The notes under the pieces: generated by a model
The model's input: the letters and a program-made list of their open reading frames with translations, nothing else
Told to the model about the DNA's origin: nothing
The model's database searches: none
Assembly: GCA_902765725.1 (NCBI GenBank)
Contig: CACXAT010000013.1
Location: forward strand, 1-55,803
DNA length: 55,803 nt
Direction: 5' to 3'
From: an uncultured Lachnospiraceae bacterium
Lineage (GTDB): Bacteria > Bacillota > Clostridia > Lachnospirales > Lachnospiraceae
Shown: piece by piece, positions 7,319 through 16,441 of the stretch
How positions within the stretch are numbered: the stretch's first letter is position 1
Layout of the letters: every line of letters begins with the position of its first letter
Translations under genes and position numbers: made by a program

Positions 7319-8860
7319 ATGTTTGATGATCCGAATGTGGTCCTGCACTGTGAGAAGATCGATAAGATCTATCCCGGTACCAAGGCACTCGATCAGGTAT
7401 CCTTCGATCTTCTGAAGGGTAAGGTCAATGTTCTGATCGGTGAAAATGGCGCAGGAAAGTCCACACTGATGAAAATGATTGCCGGTATCGAACAGCCCAG
7501 CGCCGGCAAGATGTATATGGATGGCGAAGAGGTTCATTTTAAGGACACCAACGCAGCCAGGGCAAAGGGAATCGGGATCATTCACCAGGAACTGAGCCTG
7601 TTTCCGAATATGACAGTCTATCAGAATATCTTCATCGGCCATGAGCACAAAAAAGGCTTTTTCCTCGATGACGGACAGCACCGCAGAGGCGCTGAGACGA
7701 TCCTGAAGAGACTGGAGCATGAGATCCCTCCCAATACCATGGTCGGTGATCTCAGAGTTGGTCAGCAGCAGATGGTTGAGATTGCAAGAAACCTGATCCA
7801 GGATGATCTGAGAGTCCTGATCATGGACGAACCGACCTCCTCTTTGTCTGCGGCAGAGGTTAAGGTCCTCTTCAAGATCATGAGAGAGCTTATGGCTCAG
7901 GGGATCTCGATCGTTTATATCTCACACAGACTGGAAGAGATCATGGAGATCGGTGACCATGTCACGATCCTCAGAGACGGAAAGTATGTAGCAGATGCTG
8001 ACGTCAAGGATATCGAACTGAGCTGGATCGTTGAGAACATGGTCGGAAAGAATACCCAGTATCATCGTTTTGAGCGCAGCATCGACCTGAACAAGGCGGA
8101 GCATATCCTCGAGATCAAAGATCTGTGCCTTCCGAAGCAGGGCGGCGGCTATCTGGTTGACCATGTCAATATGTATCTGAAGAAGGGAGAAGTCCTCGGA
8201 GTATACGGACTTCTGGGAGCCGGCAGATCTGAACTGTTTGAATGCCTGATGGGAATGCATCCTGAACATACCGGTGAGGTGATGTACAAGGGAAAGAAGA
8301 TGAACATCAGGAATATCGCAGGACAGATCGACAAGGGATTCTTCCTGGTTCCTGAGGACCGTCAGTCAAGCGGCCTGATCCAGACCCTGGATATCTGCAA
8401 GAATGCGTCCATCGCATCTATGAGATCCTATACGAACGGACCGTTCCTGAACAGCGGAGCGGAGGAGAAGGCAGTTGACGGGGAGATTGATGAGATCCAC
8501 ATCAAGGTCGCGGATAAGAAGCTTCCGATCCTGTCATTGTCAGGCGGAAACCAGCAGAAGGTAGTTATTGCCAAGGGTCTTCTGACAAAACCGGAGGTAC
8601 TGCTGCTGGACGAACCGTCAAGAGGTATTGATATCGGTGCCAAGACAGAAGTCTTTGAGATCGTTCATCAGCTGGCGGAACAGGGATTGTCTCTGATCGT
8701 TGTCTCTTCCGAACTGAAAGAGATCATGGCAATCGCGGACCGCATCTATGTCCTTTCCAACGGCAAAGTCACCGGAGAGCTGGAAGGGGATTCAATCAAT
8801 GAAGATACTCTGGTACGTGCTTCCTACGCCGGACTTGGAACCGGAAAGCATAGCGCCTGA
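7319..8860 (+). CDS. RbsA-like sugar ABC transporter ATPase, two NBDs
   Basis: 513 residues, typical of the fused double-ATPase RbsA/XylG/MglA class. The first domain has Walker A GENGAGKST, a weak signature LRVGQQQM and Walker B VLIMDEPTSS. The second has the degenerate P-loop GLLGAGRSEL usual for the class, a full LSGGNQQK signature and an intact Walker B VLLLDEPSRGID. It energises import with the permease that follows (23-nt gap) and the binding protein upstream. AAGGAGGATGCAGT precedes the ATG. Confidence 0.95.
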   Translation: MFDDPNVVLHCEKIDKIYPGTKALDQVSFDLLKGKVNVLIGENGAGKSTLMKMIAGIEQPSAGKMYMDGEEVHFKDTNAARAKGIGIIHQELSLFPNMTVYQNIFIGHEHKKGFFLDDGQHRRGAETILKRLEHEIPPNTMVGDLRVGQQQMVEIARNLIQDDLRVLIMDEPTSSLSAAEVKVLFKIMRELMAQGISIVYISHRLEEIMEIGDHVTILRDGKYVADADVKDIELSWIVENMVGKNTQYHRFERSIDLNKAEHILEIKDLCLPKQGGGYLVDHVNMYLKKGEVLGVYGLLGAGRSELFECLMGMHPEHTGEVMYKGKKMNIRNIAGQIDKGFFLVPEDRQSSGLIQTLDICKNASIASMRSYTNGPFLNSGAEEKAVDGEIDEIHIKVADKKLPILSLSGGNQQKVVIAKGLLTKPEVLLLDEPSRGIDIGAKTEVFEIVHQLAEQGLSLIVVSSELKEIMAIADRIYVLSNGKVTGELEGDSINEDTLVRASYAGLGTGKHSA

Positions 8861-8883
8861 CTGAAGGAGGAGAATGAGCAGTT

Positions 8884-9924
8884 ATGAGTGAGAAAAAGTC
8901 AAATAATAATCTTATGATGACGATCCTGAAGGGAAGAACATTTATCGTTCTGATCATCCTGGTCATCTTCTTCCGGATCATGAAGAGCAACTTCCTGGAT
9001 CCGACGACTCTCGCAATGATCGCCAAGCACGTTGCTCTGTATGGAATCCTTGCACTTGGCATGACATTTGTCATTATCACAGGTGGTATCGATCTGTCAG
9101 TCGGATCAGTGGTCGGCCTGGTCGGCATGCTTGCCGGCGGTCTGATCCAGGAAGGCCTGACACTTAAGATGTTTGGTGTCACCCTGTATTTCTCCGTTCC
9201 GATGATCATCATCTTTATGCTTCTGTTCGGTCTGTTCACCGGATGGATCAACGGCCTGATCATCACGAAGCTGAAGGTTGCACCGTTCATCGCGACTCTG
9301 GGTACGATGTACATGTGCCGCGGCTTCGCAAACCTCCGCTCAGGCGGAGCGACCTTCTCAAGCATCGCAGGAAAAGAAGGACTTGGCAATGTCGGACTCA
9401 AGACCCTTGGCTCCAACTGGTTCGGAATCCCGGCAGGTGTCTACATCTTCGCAGTACTCGCGATCATTGCTGTGGTTCTTCTCAAGAAGGTCCCCTTCGG
9501 CTGGTATGTCACCGCTGTCGGCGGCAACGAGAAGTCCGCAAGACTGTCCGGTATCAAGGCAGACCGCATCAAGATCTATGTATATATGATCTCCGGCTTC
9601 TGCGCAGCATGGGTAGGCCTGATCAATACAGCGCAGCTGTCCGCGGCACATCCCGCATCCGGTGACGGCTGGGAAATGAACGCGATCGCAGCTACCGTCC
9701 TCGGCGGAACCTCCATGGCGGGCGGATCCGGAACGATCGTAGGAACCATCGTTGGTGCCTTTGTTATCGGCGTGATCAATGACGGTATGACCATGTGCGG
9801 CGTTTCCGAATTCTGGCAGAAGGTCATCCGTGGCGCAGTTATCATTCTGGCAGTTGTCATTGACCAGACGCAGAGAAATCTGCAGGCAAAGATGGCGCTT
9901 CAGGCAAGAAATGAAAATAAGTGA
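8884..9924 (+). CDS. RbsC-like sugar ABC permease
   Basis: 346 residues with about ten hydrophobic segments. Class marks are GGIDLSVGSVVGLVG in the first third, NGLIITKLKVAPFIATLGTM, and the cytoplasmic coupling segment AATVLGGTSMAGGSGT near residue 277. There is one permease gene in this cluster, so the channel should be a homodimer, as for ribose or xylose importers. AAGGAGGAGAATGAGCAGTT lies upstream. It is followed by catabolic genes. Confidence 0.95.
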   Translation: MSEKKSNNNLMMTILKGRTFIVLIILVIFFRIMKSNFLDPTTLAMIAKHVALYGILALGMTFVIITGGIDLSVGSVVGLVGMLAGGLIQEGLTLKMFGVTLYFSVPMIIIFMLLFGLFTGWINGLIITKLKVAPFIATLGTMYMCRGFANLRSGGATFSSIAGKEGLGNVGLKTLGSNWFGIPAGVYIFAVLAIIAVVLLKKVPFGWYVTAVGGNEKSARLSGIKADRIKIYVYMISGFCAAWVGLINTAQLSAAHPASGDGWEMNAIAATVLGGTSMAGGSGTIVGTIVGAFVIGVINDGMTMCGVSEFWQKVIRGAVIILAVVIDQTQRNLQAKMALQARNENK

Positions 9925-9988
9925 GCGTCTTTCCGCGAAGACTCATGTGCTGACATGAAAGCGGGCGTCATTGAAAAAGGAGGAAAAT

Positions 9989-11416
9989 ATGGCGAATATC
10001 AAACTTGGGTATGCACCTACCAGACGCAGCATCTTCAGTGCGCCGGATGCGATTAAGTACCGCGGACTGATCGCAAACAAGCTCAAAGAGCTCGGGATCG
10101 AATTCGTGGACATCACGGATATCAATGAAGAAGGCCTTCTCTATGATGATAAAGACCGCGTGAAGATCGAAGAGAAGTTCCGCAGAGAGAAGATCGACGG
10201 ACTGTTCTTCCCTCACTGCAACTTCGGCTGCGAATTCGAGTGCGGAAGACTTGCAAGGGCACTGAATGTACCGGTGCTTCTCTGGGGACCGATCGATGAG
10301 AGACCGGCTCCGGACGGATCCAGACTCCGCGACACCCAGTGCGGACTGTTCGCGACCGGCAAGGTCCTGCGCAGATTCCGCGTACCGTTTACCTACATGA
10401 CGAACTGCCGTGTCGATGATTACTACTTCGAGAGAGGTCTGAGAGATTTCCTGGCGGTATGCAACGTCGTTAAGACCTTCCGCAATATCCGGATCCTCCA
10501 GATCGGTCCCAGACCCTATGAGTTCTGGTCCACCATGTGCAATGAGGGTGAGCTGCTCGAGAAGTTCAATATCCAGCTGACACCGGTCCCGCTGAGCGAA
10601 CTGTTCGAAGAGATGAAGATCTCTCTGAAGGACCGCAGGGATAAGGTGGATGAGACTCTGGAATATATGAGAACTCACATGGACATCAACAAGAACATGT
10701 CCGAGGAGCAGGTAGAGTCTGTCGCAGCCATGAAGGTCGCGATGGAGTTCATGAAGGACAAGTACGGCTGCAATGCCGGCGCGATCCAGTGCTGGAACCA
10801 GATGCAGCATGATATCAAGATCATGCCCTGCGCGGCCAACGCCATGATGAACGAGATGGGATTCCCGGTGGTCTGCGAGACCGACATCCACGGCGCGATC
10901 ACTGAGATGATCACCATGGCGGCTGCCAATGACAACACCAGGGGCTTCTTTGCAGACTGGACGATCCGCCATCCGGACAACCCCAACGGAGAGCTGCTGC
11001 AGCACTGCGGTCCGTGGCCGGAGAGCGTATGCAAGGATAAGCCGCAGCTGACCTGGCCGCTGGCCTTCGATTATCCGGGAGCGATCACCTCCGAGGCGAA
11101 GCATGGAGAGGGCAAGCTTACCCTGACCAGGTTCGACGGAGACGGCGGTGAGTATTCGCTGTTGCTCGGCAACGCGAAGGGCGTCGATGGCCCGAAGGGC
11201 ATGGGCACCTATCTGTGGGTCGAAGTGGAGAACATCAAGAGACTTGAGGCAAAAGTCGTTGAAGGACCGTATATCCACCACTGCGTGGGCATCCACAAGG
11301 ATGTTGTTCCGGTACTGTACGAAGCCTGCAAGTACATGGGAATCAAGGCTGACCTGTACGATCCGATCGAGGAACAGGTGAAGGCATACTGGAGAGGCGA
11401 GGATCTGGAATTCTGA
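9989..11416 (+). CDS. L-fucose/L-arabinose isomerase-family protein
   Basis: 475 residues. It belongs to the COG2407 group related to the fucose and arabinose isomerases, seen in LFFPHCNFGCEFECGRLARA, ILQIGPRPYEFW, AIQCWNQMQHDI and the metal-site-like CETDIHGAITEM. The C-terminal half (GEGKLTLTRFDGDGGEYSLL, then IHHCVGIHKDV) matches the beta-rich domain with a late histidine pair. The start at 9989 has AAGGAGGAAAAT upstream. Such proteins turn aldoses into ketoses. Here it should feed the FGGY kinase and transketolase of the same operon. Which sugar is not visible; D-apiose, or another C4/C5 aldose, fits the context. Confidence 0.8.
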   Translation: MANIKLGYAPTRRSIFSAPDAIKYRGLIANKLKELGIEFVDITDINEEGLLYDDKDRVKIEEKFRREKIDGLFFPHCNFGCEFECGRLARALNVPVLLWGPIDERPAPDGSRLRDTQCGLFATGKVLRRFRVPFTYMTNCRVDDYYFERGLRDFLAVCNVVKTFRNIRILQIGPRPYEFWSTMCNEGELLEKFNIQLTPVPLSELFEEMKISLKDRRDKVDETLEYMRTHMDINKNMSEEQVESVAAMKVAMEFMKDKYGCNAGAIQCWNQMQHDIKIMPCAANAMMNEMGFPVVCETDIHGAITEMITMAAANDNTRGFFADWTIRHPDNPNGELLQHCGPWPESVCKDKPQLTWPLAFDYPGAITSEAKHGEGKLTLTRFDGDGGEYSLLLGNAKGVDGPKGMGTYLWVEVENIKRLEAKVVEGPYIHHCVGIHKDVVPVLYEACKYMGIKADLYDPIEEQVKAYWRGEDLEF

Positions 11417-11458
11417 ACCCGGCTCCCGGACAGTTGCGGGAGCAGATTGGAGAGATAT

Positions 11459-12289
11459 ATGGACAACTTAACTGTGAAATCATTTGAGCTCAGGAAAAAT
11501 GTCATCGATATGATTGTTGCCGGAAAGGGCGGTCATATCGGTGGCGACATGTCAGTGATCGACACCCTGATCGCGCTGTACTACAACATCATGAACGTGG
11601 GACCTGACATGCAGGATGATCCTAACCGCGATATGTTCATCATGAGTAAGGGACATTCTGTGGAGGCGCTGTACGCAGTGCTGGCGGACAGAGGATATTT
11701 CCCCATTGAGCAGGTCATTAAGGAGTTCTCGCAGTTCGGATCAGAGTTTATCGGACATCCGAACAACCAGCTTCCCGGCATCGAGATGAATTCCGGATCC
11801 CTGGGACATGGTCTTCCGGTCGCGGTCGGAATGGCGCTGGCAGGAAAGATGGATCAGTCCCCCAGAAGAGTCTATGTCGTGATGGGCGACGGCGAGCTGG
11901 CAGAGGGTTCTGTCTGGGAAGGTGCCATGAGCGCATCCCAGTATAATCTGGACAACCTGTGCGCGGTCGTTGACAGAAACCGTCTGCAGATCTCCGGAAC
12001 AACCGAGTATGTCATGCACCAGGATCCGCTGGAAGCAAGATTTGCTGCCTTCGGCTGGAATGTGATCGACGTGAACGGCAATGACATCGATGCGCTGACC
12101 GCTGCATTCAAAACCGCGCAGAGCGTCAAGGGCAAGCCCACCGTCGTGATCGCGAATACGATCAAAGGCTATGGATCTCCTGTTATGGAGAATAAGGCGC
12201 CCTGGCATCATCATGTGCCGAATGAAGAAGAGTATCAGCAGATCATGAAGGATCTCGATGCGCATATCGAAGAAGCGAAGAACAGGTAA
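11459..12289 (+). CDS. Transketolase, N-terminal (TPP-binding) subunit
   Basis: 276 residues, half the size of a full transketolase. The thiamine-diphosphate motif is clear: GDGELAEGSVWEGAMSASQY then NLCAVVDRNRLQI. GHSVEAL, GHPNNQLPGIEMNSGSLGHG and the closing PWHHHVPN are also conserved. The ATG at 11459, 6 nt after GGAG, is preferred to the TTG at 11447. The partner subunit starts 12 nt downstream. Placement in a sugar cluster with an isomerase and kinase points to a dedicated catabolic transketolase rather than the housekeeping enzyme. Confidence 0.92.
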   Translation: MDNLTVKSFELRKNVIDMIVAGKGGHIGGDMSVIDTLIALYYNIMNVGPDMQDDPNRDMFIMSKGHSVEALYAVLADRGYFPIEQVIKEFSQFGSEFIGHPNNQLPGIEMNSGSLGHGLPVAVGMALAGKMDQSPRRVYVVMGDGELAEGSVWEGAMSASQYNLDNLCAVVDRNRLQISGTTEYVMHQDPLEARFAAFGWNVIDVNGNDIDALTAAFKTAQSVKGKPTVVIANTIKGYGSPVMENKAPWHHHVPNEEEYQQIMKDLDAHIEEAKNR

Positions 12290-12301
12290 GGAGGCAGAGC
12301 T

Positions 12302-13234
12302 ATGAATAAGATTCCGAACAGAAAAGTCATCTGCGATGTACTTAGCGAGAAAGCTGCAGCAGGAGACCGTGATATCGTTGCGCTCTGCTCCGATTCCAGA
12401 GGATCCGCTTCCATGACCCCGTTCTTTGAGCAGTTCCCGGACCAGAGTGTGGAAGCGGGCATTGCCGAGCAGGATCTGGTCGGTATGGCTGCGGGCTTGG
12501 CAAAATGCGGCAAGAAGGCATATGCATTTTCACCGGCATCCTTTATCTCCACAAGAAGCTACGAGCAGTGCAAGGTTGACTGCGCATATTCAGACACCAA
12601 TGTAAAGCTGATCGGCATCTCCGGCGGTGTCTCCTACGGAGCGCTCGGAATGAGCCATCACAGTGCCCAGGATATCGCTTCCATGAGCGCGATCCCGAAC
12701 ATGAGAGTCTATCTTCCCAGTGACAGGCATCAGACCAGGAAGCTCTTTGAGGCGCTGCTGCAGGATGAGAAGTGTGCATATATCCGTACCGGAAGAAATC
12801 CGGTCGAGGATATCTACACGGAAGAGGACTGCCCGTTTGAGATGAATAAGGCAACCGTTGCCCGCGAGGGAAGCGAAGTGCTGATCGTCGCTGCAGGCGA
12901 GATGGTATATCCGGCAGTTCAGGCAGCCGATGCGCTGAAGGAAAAAGGGATCAGCGCGACGGTCCTGGATATGTACTGCATTAAACCGCTTGATGCTGAC
13001 GCGATCGTGAAGTACGCATCCGCCGCGAAGCTTGTTGTGACAGTGGAAGAGCACAGCCCCTTCGGCGGACTGGGTTCCATGGTTGCACAGGTGGTGTCCG
13101 CGAAGTGCCCGGTTAAAGTTATCGAGAAGGCACTCCCGGATTCTCCGGTCATTACCGGAACCAGCCCTGAGGTGTTTAAGTACTACGGACTTGACTGCGA
13201 AGGCATCGTGAAGACCGTTGAAGAGAATCTGTAA
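12302..13234 (+). CDS. Transketolase, C-terminal subunit
   Basis: 310 residues carrying the pyrimidine-binding and C-terminal domains. FEQFPDQSVEAGIAEQDLVG contains the catalytic glutamate (IAEQ), with KLIGISGGVSYGALGMSHH, YLPSD and the late VTVEEHSPFGGLGSMVAQV. AAGGAGGCAGAGCT precedes the ATG. Together with the upstream gene it forms one active transketolase transferring a two-carbon ketol unit. The split form is common in Firmicutes and is also the form used by the apulose-4-phosphate transketolase. Confidence 0.92.
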   Translation: MNKIPNRKVICDVLSEKAAAGDRDIVALCSDSRGSASMTPFFEQFPDQSVEAGIAEQDLVGMAAGLAKCGKKAYAFSPASFISTRSYEQCKVDCAYSDTNVKLIGISGGVSYGALGMSHHSAQDIASMSAIPNMRVYLPSDRHQTRKLFEALLQDEKCAYIRTGRNPVEDIYTEEDCPFEMNKATVAREGSEVLIVAAGEMVYPAVQAADALKEKGISATVLDMYCIKPLDADAIVKYASAAKLVVTVEEHSPFGGLGSMVAQVVSAKCPVKVIEKALPDSPVITGTSPEVFKYYGLDCEGIVKTVEENL

Positions 13235-13245
13235 GAGAATTCTGT

Positions 13246-13269
13246 CTGCCGGAGCCAGCGCTCCGGCAG
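13246..13269 (+). other. Intercistronic hairpin
   Basis: CTGCCGGAGC and GCTCCGGCAG form a perfect 10-bp stem with a 4-nt loop between the transketolase and kinase genes. There is no T-tract, so it is more likely an RNA-stability element than a terminator. Confidence 0.6.
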
Positions 13270-13301
13270 GCCTACTATAGAGAGGAACAGGAGAGAATGC
13301 T

Positions 13302-14777
13302 ATGTCCGATTATGTGGTGAGTGTAGATCAGAGCACGCAGGGAACGAAGGCACTTCTGTTTGATGACGGAGGGAAGCTGATCTGCAGGAGCGATCTTCCG
13401 CACAGGCAGATCATCAATGATCAGGGATGGGTCTCTCATGATCCGGAAGAGATCATGAACAATACGATCCAGGTCGTGAAGGATCTGGTGGCGAAAGCCG
13501 GCATAGATAAAAATGAGCTGCGTGTGCTGGGCATCAGCAATCAGAGAGAGACATCGGTCGCCTGGGATAAGGATACCGGCAAGCCGGTCTGCGACGCGAT
13601 CGTATGGCAGTGCTCCAGGGCGAAGGATCTGTGCGAAGAGAGATTCCTGCCTTATGCGGAAACGGTAAAGAGCAGGAGCGGAATCAACCTGAGCCCGTAT
13701 TTTCCTGCATCCAAGTGGGCCTGGATGTTCGAGAACGTTCCTCAGGTGAGGGAGAAGGCAGAAGATGGCAGGCTTGCGGTCGGAACCATCGACAGCTGGC
13801 TGGTATGGAACCTGACCGGCGGGAAGGAATTCCGGACGGACTACTCCAATGCATCCCGCACGGAGCTGTTCAATATCAATACGCTTGAGTGGGATGATGA
13901 GCTGCTGAAGATCTTCGGCATTCCGCGCAGCTGCATGGCCGAGGTCACGGATTCGGACGGAGACTACGGTACGACTGATTTTGGCGGCTGGCTGGATGCT
14001 CCGATCCCGATCCGCGCTGTACTGGGAGACTCCCATGGCGCGCTGTTCGGACAGGGCTGCCTGGAAAAAGGCATGATCAAGGCGACCTACGGAACCGGCT
14101 CTTCGATCATGATGAACATCGGGGATGCTCCGGTATTCTCGGATGCGGGGATCGTGACGAGCCTTGCCTGGTCCATGGGCGGGAAGGTCAATTATGTCCT
14201 TGAGAACAATATCAATTACACAGGAGCGGTGATCACATGGCTCAAGGATGATCTGAAGCTGATTACTTCACCGGCGGAGACGGGGGAGCTTGCGAAAGCG
14301 GCGAATCCTTCTGACACGACCTATTTTGTTCCGGCCTTCTCAGGACTCGGAGCACCCTACTGGGACAGTGAGGCGAAGGCATCCATCAGCGGAATGACCC
14401 GTGTTACGGGCAAAAATGAAGTGGTCAGAGCAGCGGTGGATTCGATTGCTTACCAGATTGCGGATGCGGTCCGCCTGATGGGAGAGGCCTGCGGTGCGCC
14501 GATCGGTGAGCTGAGAGTGGATGGCGGCCCGACCCGCAATGATTATCTGATGCAGCTGCAGAGTGATCTGACTGCGATCCCGGTCCGGATCCCTGATTCG
14601 GAAGAGCTGTCCGGTATCGGTGCCGCGTATGCGGCGGGACTTGCCCAGGGAATCTATGATGAAAATGTATTCTCCGTGCTGAACCGGATCAGCTATGAGC
14701 CGAAGATGGACTGCGGGACAAGAGAACAGAAACTTGCAGGGTGGAAGGAAGCAGTCGCAAAAGTAAGAACTCATTGA
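13302..14777 (+). CDS. FGGY-family carbohydrate kinase
   Basis: 491 residues. The N-terminal phosphate-binding motif is VVSVDQSTQGTKALLFD. LGISNQRETSVAWDKDTGKP and AIVWQCSRA are strikingly glycerol-kinase-like. The ATP site shows KATYGTGSSIMMNIG, FVPAFSGLGAPYWDSEAK and LRVDGGPTRNDYLMQLQ. Despite the similarity, its place behind an isomerase and a transketolase argues for a ketose (pentulose-type) substrate rather than glycerol. GAGAGGAACAGGAGAGAATGCT lies upstream of the ATG. Confidence 0.88.
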   Translation: MSDYVVSVDQSTQGTKALLFDDGGKLICRSDLPHRQIINDQGWVSHDPEEIMNNTIQVVKDLVAKAGIDKNELRVLGISNQRETSVAWDKDTGKPVCDAIVWQCSRAKDLCEERFLPYAETVKSRSGINLSPYFPASKWAWMFENVPQVREKAEDGRLAVGTIDSWLVWNLTGGKEFRTDYSNASRTELFNINTLEWDDELLKIFGIPRSCMAEVTDSDGDYGTTDFGGWLDAPIPIRAVLGDSHGALFGQGCLEKGMIKATYGTGSSIMMNIGDAPVFSDAGIVTSLAWSMGGKVNYVLENNINYTGAVITWLKDDLKLITSPAETGELAKAANPSDTTYFVPAFSGLGAPYWDSEAKASISGMTRVTGKNEVVRAAVDSIAYQIADAVRLMGEACGAPIGELRVDGGPTRNDYLMQLQSDLTAIPVRIPDSEELSGIGAAYAAGLAQGIYDENVFSVLNRISYEPKMDCGTREQKLAGWKEAVAKVRTH

Positions 14778-14895
14778 TCAAAAGTTTGAATTAATAGCGG
14801 ATGGTGCTTGATTTCGCTATAAACGGTGGATTAAAATGTTCAGAGACTCATTTACAGACAGGGATCGGGTGCCGGCCCGTAAAAAGGCGGCGGTT

Positions 14896-15915
14896 ATGAA
14901 AGTAAGCGTAAGACAGATCAGCGAAAAAACAGGCTTTTCTCCTGCGACTGTTTCCAATGCTCTGAACTATAAAAAGGGTGTGAATGCCGAAACCGCAGAG
15001 ATCGTCCGGAAAGCAGCCAGGGAGCTGGGGTACTATGACGCCAAATCGATCTCCAGGGTGAAATTCGTCATGTATAAGAGGGACGGCACGATCGTTGAAG
15101 ATACACCGTTCTTCCCGCAGATGCTCAGGGGAATCGAGGAAGAGTGCCGCAGTCTGGGCTATGAGCTGACGGTGCAGAATCTGGACCGCAGGGATGCCGC
15201 CTTCGAAGATCACCTGCAGGTGCTGCAGAATGACAAGTCCGCAGGTGTGATCCTGCTGGGAACGGAGCTTCTGGATGAGGATATTGACCTGATCCACAGG
15301 ATCGAGGCACCGCTGGTGCTGATCGATTACTGGAATGAAGACTTGAGCTTTGACGCGGTGATGGCGACGAACCAGGATTCGACCCGCACCGCCGTGAATT
15401 ATCTGATCGAACGGGGCCATACGAAGATCGGCTATCTTCAGGGAAGCTTCCGGATCAAGCCGTTCAGGGGAAGAGCCGCGGGGTATCTGCAGGCACTGCA
15501 GAAGGCCGGGATCCCGGTCGATGAAAAGTACCAGATCACACTGACCGCCAATATGGACGGGGCATACACGGATATGCTGGAGTATCTGTCCCGGAACCCG
15601 GAAGCGGAGCTTCCGACCGCGTTCTTCGCGGACAATGATGTCATCGCGCTGGGAGCGATGAAAGCCCTCAGGGAGAAGGGATACCGGATCCCTCAGGACG
15701 TTTCGATCATCGGTTTTGATGATCTGAGCTTCTCCTCCATATCATCGCCCGCACTTACCACTATGCGGGTGCCGAAGCTGGAGCTGGGAAGAACGGCGGT
15801 CCGGCGCATTCATGATCAGGTCCACGACCAGGACAATGTGCATTTCAAGACCCAGGTCTGTACCGTCTTTGTGGAGCGGGAAAGTGTCGCGGATCTCAGA
15901 GACAGAAACAGGTAA
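14896..15915 (+). CDS. LacI-family transcriptional regulator of cluster 1
   Basis: About 339 residues from the ATG at 14896, which has AAAAAGG upstream and starts directly at the helix-turn-helix (VRQISEKTGFSPATVSNALN). An ATG at 14836 would add 20 residues that LacI proteins normally lack. The rest is a periplasmic-binding-protein-like sensor: FFPQMLRGIEEECRSLGYEL, a VLIDYWNED segment, RGHTKIGYLQGS and VSIIGFDDLSFSSISSPALT. It is the last gene of the cluster and probably binds the palindrome over the cluster promoter, released by the sugar or a phosphorylated product. Confidence 0.9.
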   Translation: MKVSVRQISEKTGFSPATVSNALNYKKGVNAETAEIVRKAARELGYYDAKSISRVKFVMYKRDGTIVEDTPFFPQMLRGIEEECRSLGYELTVQNLDRRDAAFEDHLQVLQNDKSAGVILLGTELLDEDIDLIHRIEAPLVLIDYWNEDLSFDAVMATNQDSTRTAVNYLIERGHTKIGYLQGSFRIKPFRGRAAGYLQALQKAGIPVDEKYQITLTANMDGAYTDMLEYLSRNPEAELPTAFFADNDVIALGAMKALREKGYRIPQDVSIIGFDDLSFSSISSPALTTMRVPKLELGRTAVRRIHDQVHDQDNVHFKTQVCTVFVERESVADLRDRNR

Positions 15916-15933
15916 GATAAAAAACAAAATCAG

Positions 15934-15971
15934 CTGCCATCAGATTAATGTTGGTCTGGTGGCAGTTTTTT
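15934..15971 (+). terminator. Terminator of cluster 1
   Basis: CTGCCATCAGA and TCTGGTGGCAG form a stem with one wobble pair, followed by TTTTTT. Confidence 0.9.
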
Positions 15972-16095
15972 ATGCTGCCTCCAGATACTGTTGGTGCTTC
16001 TCGTATGGAGTTAAAACTCCCAGTTTTCGTTGTAACCGTCTAGTGTTGTAGTATTCAATGTGGTCTTCTATCATTAGAATAGCGCTTATTCGCAG
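15970..16095 (-). pseudogene. IS3-family transposase (OrfB) C-terminal relic
   Basis: The minus strand reads AILMIEDHIEYYNTRRLQRK then LGVLTPYEKHQQYLEAA and stops at 15970. This is the conserved C-terminal end of an IS3/IS150-type integrase-like transposase (the YYN..R.....L..LTP motif). Nothing upstream extends the frame beyond about 40 codons, so only the tail survives. The stop falls inside the T-tract of the cluster 1 terminator, marking where the element once ended or was cut. Confidence 0.75.
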
Positions 16096-16218
16096 TAGCC
16101 TGGAAAGCACCTTCGCCATCGCTCTTATATATACATATCCATTGCTGAATTGAGGCTATACTGATTCCCAGCCTGTCAGCAGTTTCTCTGCTGGTCCAAT
16201 CCTAACCCTGGACATAAA

Positions 16219-16279
16219 ATGCCCCCTTCCAGGCAGAACAAGATTTTATTATTTCTCTTGTCTACCTGGAAGGGAGCAT
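16219..16279. repeat. Long imperfect hairpin near the IS relic
   Basis: ATGCCCCCTTCCAGGCAGA and TCTACCTGGAAGGGAGCAT are inverted copies with two wobble positions, and an inner ACAAGA/TCTTGT extends the stem. It sits in the 526-bp gap beside the transposase relic and is probably part of the decayed element. Apart from these two relics and the terminator I see nothing in the gap. Confidence 0.6.
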
Positions 16280-16441
16280 ATCACCACCATCCGGGGGAAT
16301 TTCATGTATTCTGATCAATATCGATACAGCACATTCGTGCAGACTTCATCATTTTTTCACATAGAACCGAATATATATTAATGCTCATCTAATATTCACG
16401 CATTATCTTTCATCCGATGAATCAAAAAGGACGTGACATAT

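Noticed and set aside
9968..11296. 442-codon open frame on the minus strand
   Set aside because: It is antisense to the isomerase gene, which has a ribosome site and clear homology.
13302..14777. Glycerol kinase as the product
   Set aside because: The sequence is similar, but the operon context with isomerase and transketolase makes a ketose kinase more likely; kept as generic FGGY kinase.
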